NCBI GenBank assembly: GCA_015680685.1
Contig: MNCI01005225.1
Location: 72,336-130,726, forward strand
Reading direction: 5' to 3'
Source of the DNA: Gnetum montanum
Taxonomy: Eukaryota > Streptophyta > Gnetopsida > Gnetales > Gnetaceae
DNA length: 58,391 nucleotides
The translations under genes and the position numbers were made by a program. Below the pieces are notes generated by a model, which did no database searches, was not told the origin of the DNA, and saw nothing but the letters and a program-made list of their open reading frames with translations. Positions 56,085-58,391 of this stretch are shown one piece after another. The number at the start of each line of letters is the position of its first letter. Positions within the stretch are counted from its first letter, which is position 1.

Positions 56085-56354
56085 CGCGAAGATCGCCGAC
56101 TTGATAACGGATTAAAGCGGAAAGTTCCCGAAGCGGAATCCGAAAATTCGCTATTAATTCGGCCGATATCGCACGCGCCACTGTCCGAAATGACGTTAAA
56201 CTACCACATCTTATCGCCTCGTAATCGGGTTGCATTGATTACAAGCTTTGTCCACCATATTCAAAATTTCTGTTAGCATTCCACGTTTAGCAGCATCCTG
56301 TCACTTGTCTCCTAACCGATTACGCACTTGCCGGTTTTGCAGGACAGGCGGGGG

Positions 56355-58391
56355 ATGGATACCACGGTTTCAGCACCTTTAATCTTGACAGGCCCATACG
56401 GGCACTTAACTAGGCCATTCGACTTTACATTAATAGACGCTAGCCCCCCTTTAGCAGGCGTAACCATAGCTACATCGGAGACATCCCCAGACTGGCCAGA
56501 ACAGTCCACGCGCACGCTAGACCTGGAAGCTGGAGACATAACCGAGGACCCCATTAATGAGGTCCCTGTCGTTACGCATAGGGGTGAAACCAAGACGCTC
56601 AAGGTTAGTTCCTTACTAGATGAGAAAACGCATAACGCGCTAAAGCAGGTCCTGCAAGACAATATCACTGTCTTTGCATGGTCATACGAGGACATGCCTG
56701 GGTTAGATCCTAGACTAATCCAGCATAACATTATCCTCGACCCGCAAATCAAACCAGTTAGGCAAAAGGCACGCAAAATCAAACCAGAAATTGCGCTAGC
56801 AGTGCGAGATGAAATCACCAAACTATATCGGGCAGGTTTCATCCGCGCGGTCGATTATTCGGACTGGGTATCTAACATTGTGGTCGTGTCAAAGAAGACC
56901 GGGGGTATACGCATATGCATAGACTTCCGGGATTTGAACAAGGCCACAGTCAAAGATAACTTCCCACTGCCGAGTATCGACCAGCTAGTGGATACAACAG
57001 CTGGGCATGCGCTTCTGTCCTTCATGGATGGCTTTTCAGGCTATAATCAGATTCGCATTAACCCAGAACACCAGTTGACGACAACATTCATGACACCCTG
57101 GGGAACATTTTGCTATACCATGATGCCGTTCGGTCTGAAGAATGCCGGAGCGACGTATCAACGAGCCATGACGTACATCTTTAGCGATTACCTCCTAGGA
57201 AGGCTGAATGACTATGTAGACGACATAGCTGTGAAGTCTTTGAAGTCGGAAGATCATTCAGAGGACCTGGAGTTAGTCCTTAAGAGATGCTCCATGCACG
57301 AGCTCCGGCTTAACCCAAAGAAATGTGTGTTCGGAGTCAAAACCGGACGCATGCTGGGGTTTGTGGTATCGGAAGCCGGCATACGGGTTGACCCTGATAA
57401 GGTCAAGGCCATTGTCGCGTTACAACCTCCCACAGATCTCAAGCAACTCCGCGGGTTACAGGGTCGCTTGCAGTTCATACGCAGGTTCATTTCAAGGTTA
57501 ACTGACAAATTACATCCCATGCAACACTTGCTGAAAAAGGGGGTTAATTTTGAATGGACCAATGATTGCCAGCTTGCGTTCGACAGTCTAAAACAGGAAT
57601 TGCAACAATTACCAACGGTTTTCCCGCCACAAAGGGATTTACCCTTTTTCATTTACCTCGCCACTTCGGACGTAGCAATAGCAGCGTTAATTTGTCAAAA
57701 AAGGGAGGATGGGTCAGAAATGCCCATCTATTACCTAAGTCACGCTCTATGTGCGTACGAGACGCGGTACAACGACGTTGAGCGTAATTGCTTAGCACTA
57801 GTCTTTACGCTCAAGAAATGTAGGCATTATCTATTTCGTAGTCAGGTTAATATCATTTGTAAAAATAACATACTTAGGGCCATTACGCATAGTCTATACG
57901 AGAGTAGCAAAATCGCTCGCTGGAAAGCTATCACTGCGGAGTTCGACCTCCACTACATTGGCCAATCATCCACGAAAGGCCAGGCGATAGCCGACCAATT
58001 AACGACTTCACCAATTGACAACCACGCAACCATAGAGCCAGAATTTCCCGATGAGCATATACATAGTTTAAGCCCTGTTTCGACAGGCCTCGAAGCAACA
58101 TTGTATTTCGATGGAGCTTCAACAGCCAGAGGCGGCAGTGCGGCCACTGTTCTTACGCTATCGCCTGAGGATGTGCGTCTACACGCTTATCGATTGACGT
58201 TCCCTTGTACGAACAATGTGGCAGAGTATGAGGGGCTCCTCAGGGGACTATTAATCGCAGGCGAACTCGATGTTCAACACCTGGCGATTAGGGGCGATTC
58301 GATGCTTGTTATAAATCAAATCACTAGAGTCTACGCATATAAAGCGGTACATTTGCAGCCCTACTGTGATCAGGCTAAACATCTTTTAAGG
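56355..58391 (+). CDS. Pol polyprotein of the young Tat element: RT, RNase H and second RNase H (runs off the window)
   Basis: The frame is open for 679 codons from the ATG at 56355 to the last base, and open upstream to a TAA at 56313. The RT shows WSYEDMPGLD (about residue 111), IRICIDFRDLNKATVKDNFP (185), FMDGFSGYNQI (224), TPWGTFCYTMMPFGLKNAGA and the active site YVDD at 287-290. RNase H follows, with YYLSHALCAYETRYNDVE near 459. A second RNase H-like domain begins near residue 582 (TLYFDGASTARGG, NNVAEYEGLLRGL, GDSMLVINQI), the Tat-lineage hallmark. Integrase should follow outside the window. If the upstream intron is spliced, Pol would be made as a Gag-Pro-Pol fusion starting with GAC at 56343. 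Nothing suggests damage. Confidence 0.85.
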   Translation, partial: MDTTVSAPLILTGPYGHLTRPFDFTLIDASPPLAGVTIATSETSPDWPEQSTRTLDLEAGDITEDPINEVPVVTHRGETKTLKVSSLLDEKTHNALKQVLQDNITVFAWSYEDMPGLDPRLIQHNIILDPQIKPVRQKARKIKPEIALAVRDEITKLYRAGFIRAVDYSDWVSNIVVVSKKTGGIRICIDFRDLNKATVKDNFPLPSIDQLVDTTAGHALLSFMDGFSGYNQIRINPEHQLTTTFMTPWGTFCYTMMPFGLKNAGATYQRAMTYIFSDYLLGRLNDYVDDIAVKSLKSEDHSEDLELVLKRCSMHELRLNPKKCVFGVKTGRMLGFVVSEAGIRVDPDKVKAIVALQPPTDLKQLRGLQGRLQFIRRFISRLTDKLHPMQHLLKKGVNFEWTNDCQLAFDSLKQELQQLPTVFPPQRDLPFFIYLATSDVAIAALICQKREDGSEMPIYYLSHALCAYETRYNDVERNCLALVFTLKKCRHYLFRSQVNIICKNNILRAITHSLYESSKIARWKAITAEFDLHYIGQSSTKGQAIADQLTTSPIDNHATIEPEFPDEHIHSLSPVSTGLEATLYFDGASTARGGSAATVLTLSPEDVRLHAYRLTFPCTNNVAEYEGLLRGLLIAGELDVQHLAIRGDSMLVINQITRVYAYKAVHLQPYCDQAKHLLR

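Larger units (their letters stand above)
51233..56342 (+). other. Probable intron between protease and RT
   Basis: The acceptor side is convincing: a CTAAC branch-point motif (56312-56316), then GCCGGTTTTGCAG ending at 56342, just before the open pol frame. GAC at 56343 is codon-aligned with pol. Two donors near the end of gag-pro leave the frame at a codon boundary and so would fuse Gag-Pro in frame to Pol: AAC/GTAAAA after 51232 and AGC/GTAGAG after 51184. Both are modest matches. Ogre-type Tat elements are known to have a spliced intron here. This one is about 5.1 kb and contains a gene on the other strand. Confidence 0.5.
46004..58391 (+). mobile_element. Young Tat-lineage Ty3/gypsy element carrying an antisense gene (3' end outside window)
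   Basis: The order is 5' LTR, gag-protease, intron-like segment with an antisense gene, then RT, RNase H and a second RNase H. A second RNase H after the first marks the Tat lineage. Reading frames are long and open, and CpG is plentiful, while the neighbouring elements are AT-rich and full of stops; together these indicate a recent insertion. It begins TGTGAAACACC at 46004, inside an older Tat relative. Integrase and the 3' LTR are beyond the window. The N run and an inverted 124-base block are assembly faults. Confidence 0.85.

Overview
The window looks like intergenic DNA from a seed plant with a large, repeat-laden genome. A gymnosperm fits the nested and decayed LTR elements, long AT-rich stretches and one isolated intronless auxin-type gene, but that is an inference; no species-specific marker was found. 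It comes from a draft assembly: single Ns stand at 43, 49024 and 49149, and a 266-base N run covers 47029-47294.

Layout. 44-3600: a decayed Athila-like Ty3/gypsy pol on the plus strand. 3600-9000: low-complexity and duplicated DNA, including a possible copia-type LTR end at 4993 and a tandem duplication of about 640 bp (5780-7060). 9061-9546 (minus): the only clear ordinary host gene, a divergent SAUR-like protein. 10491-13447: two copies of an 800-bp repeat around an LTR-PBS-gag fragment. 13449-26529 (minus): a complete but dead Athila-like element of about 13 kb, with both LTRs, a PBS, gag, protease, RT, RNase H, integrase and a long extra 3' coding-like region. 26.6-36.1 kb: LINE, SINE-like and copia-like remnants plus a third LTR of the Athila-like family. 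38.0-40.2 kb: a degenerate array built on AGAACCA/TGGTTCT. 42.4-46.0 kb: remains of an old minus-strand Tat-lineage element.

46004-58391 (plus, cut by the window end) is the centrepiece: a young, GC-rich Tat-lineage element. It has an LTR whose U3 carries four hairpin repeats, an open 1261-codon gag-protease frame, and an open pol frame with RT, RNase H and a second RNase H. Between protease and RT lies about 5.1 kb that looks like an intron. A branch point and acceptor precede pol, and phase-compatible donors lie at the gag-pro end. Inside this segment, on the opposite strand, sits an apparently intact gene of eight exons (55913 to 51940) with its own TATA box. Its seven introns are 70-183 nt, all junctions are phase-compatible, and the predicted protein is about 1077 aa. 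It has an FCP1/NIF-like (HAD phosphatase-like) region, an unrecognised central domain, a coiled-coil region and an acidic tail.

How the parts could work together (inference): sense transcription from the LTR would give Gag-Pro unspliced and Gag-Pro-Pol when the intron is removed. The antisense gene would be transcribed from a promoter at the 3' end of that intron and would run into a 47-bp tandem array behind gag-pro. The older Tat relative carries a similar array at the corresponding place, so at least that part is a family trait. Extra sense or antisense ORFs in Tat/Athila elements, and a PR-RT intron in Ogre-type Tat elements, are known. An eight-exon antisense gene with an FCP1-like region inside such an intron is, as far as I can judge, unusual.
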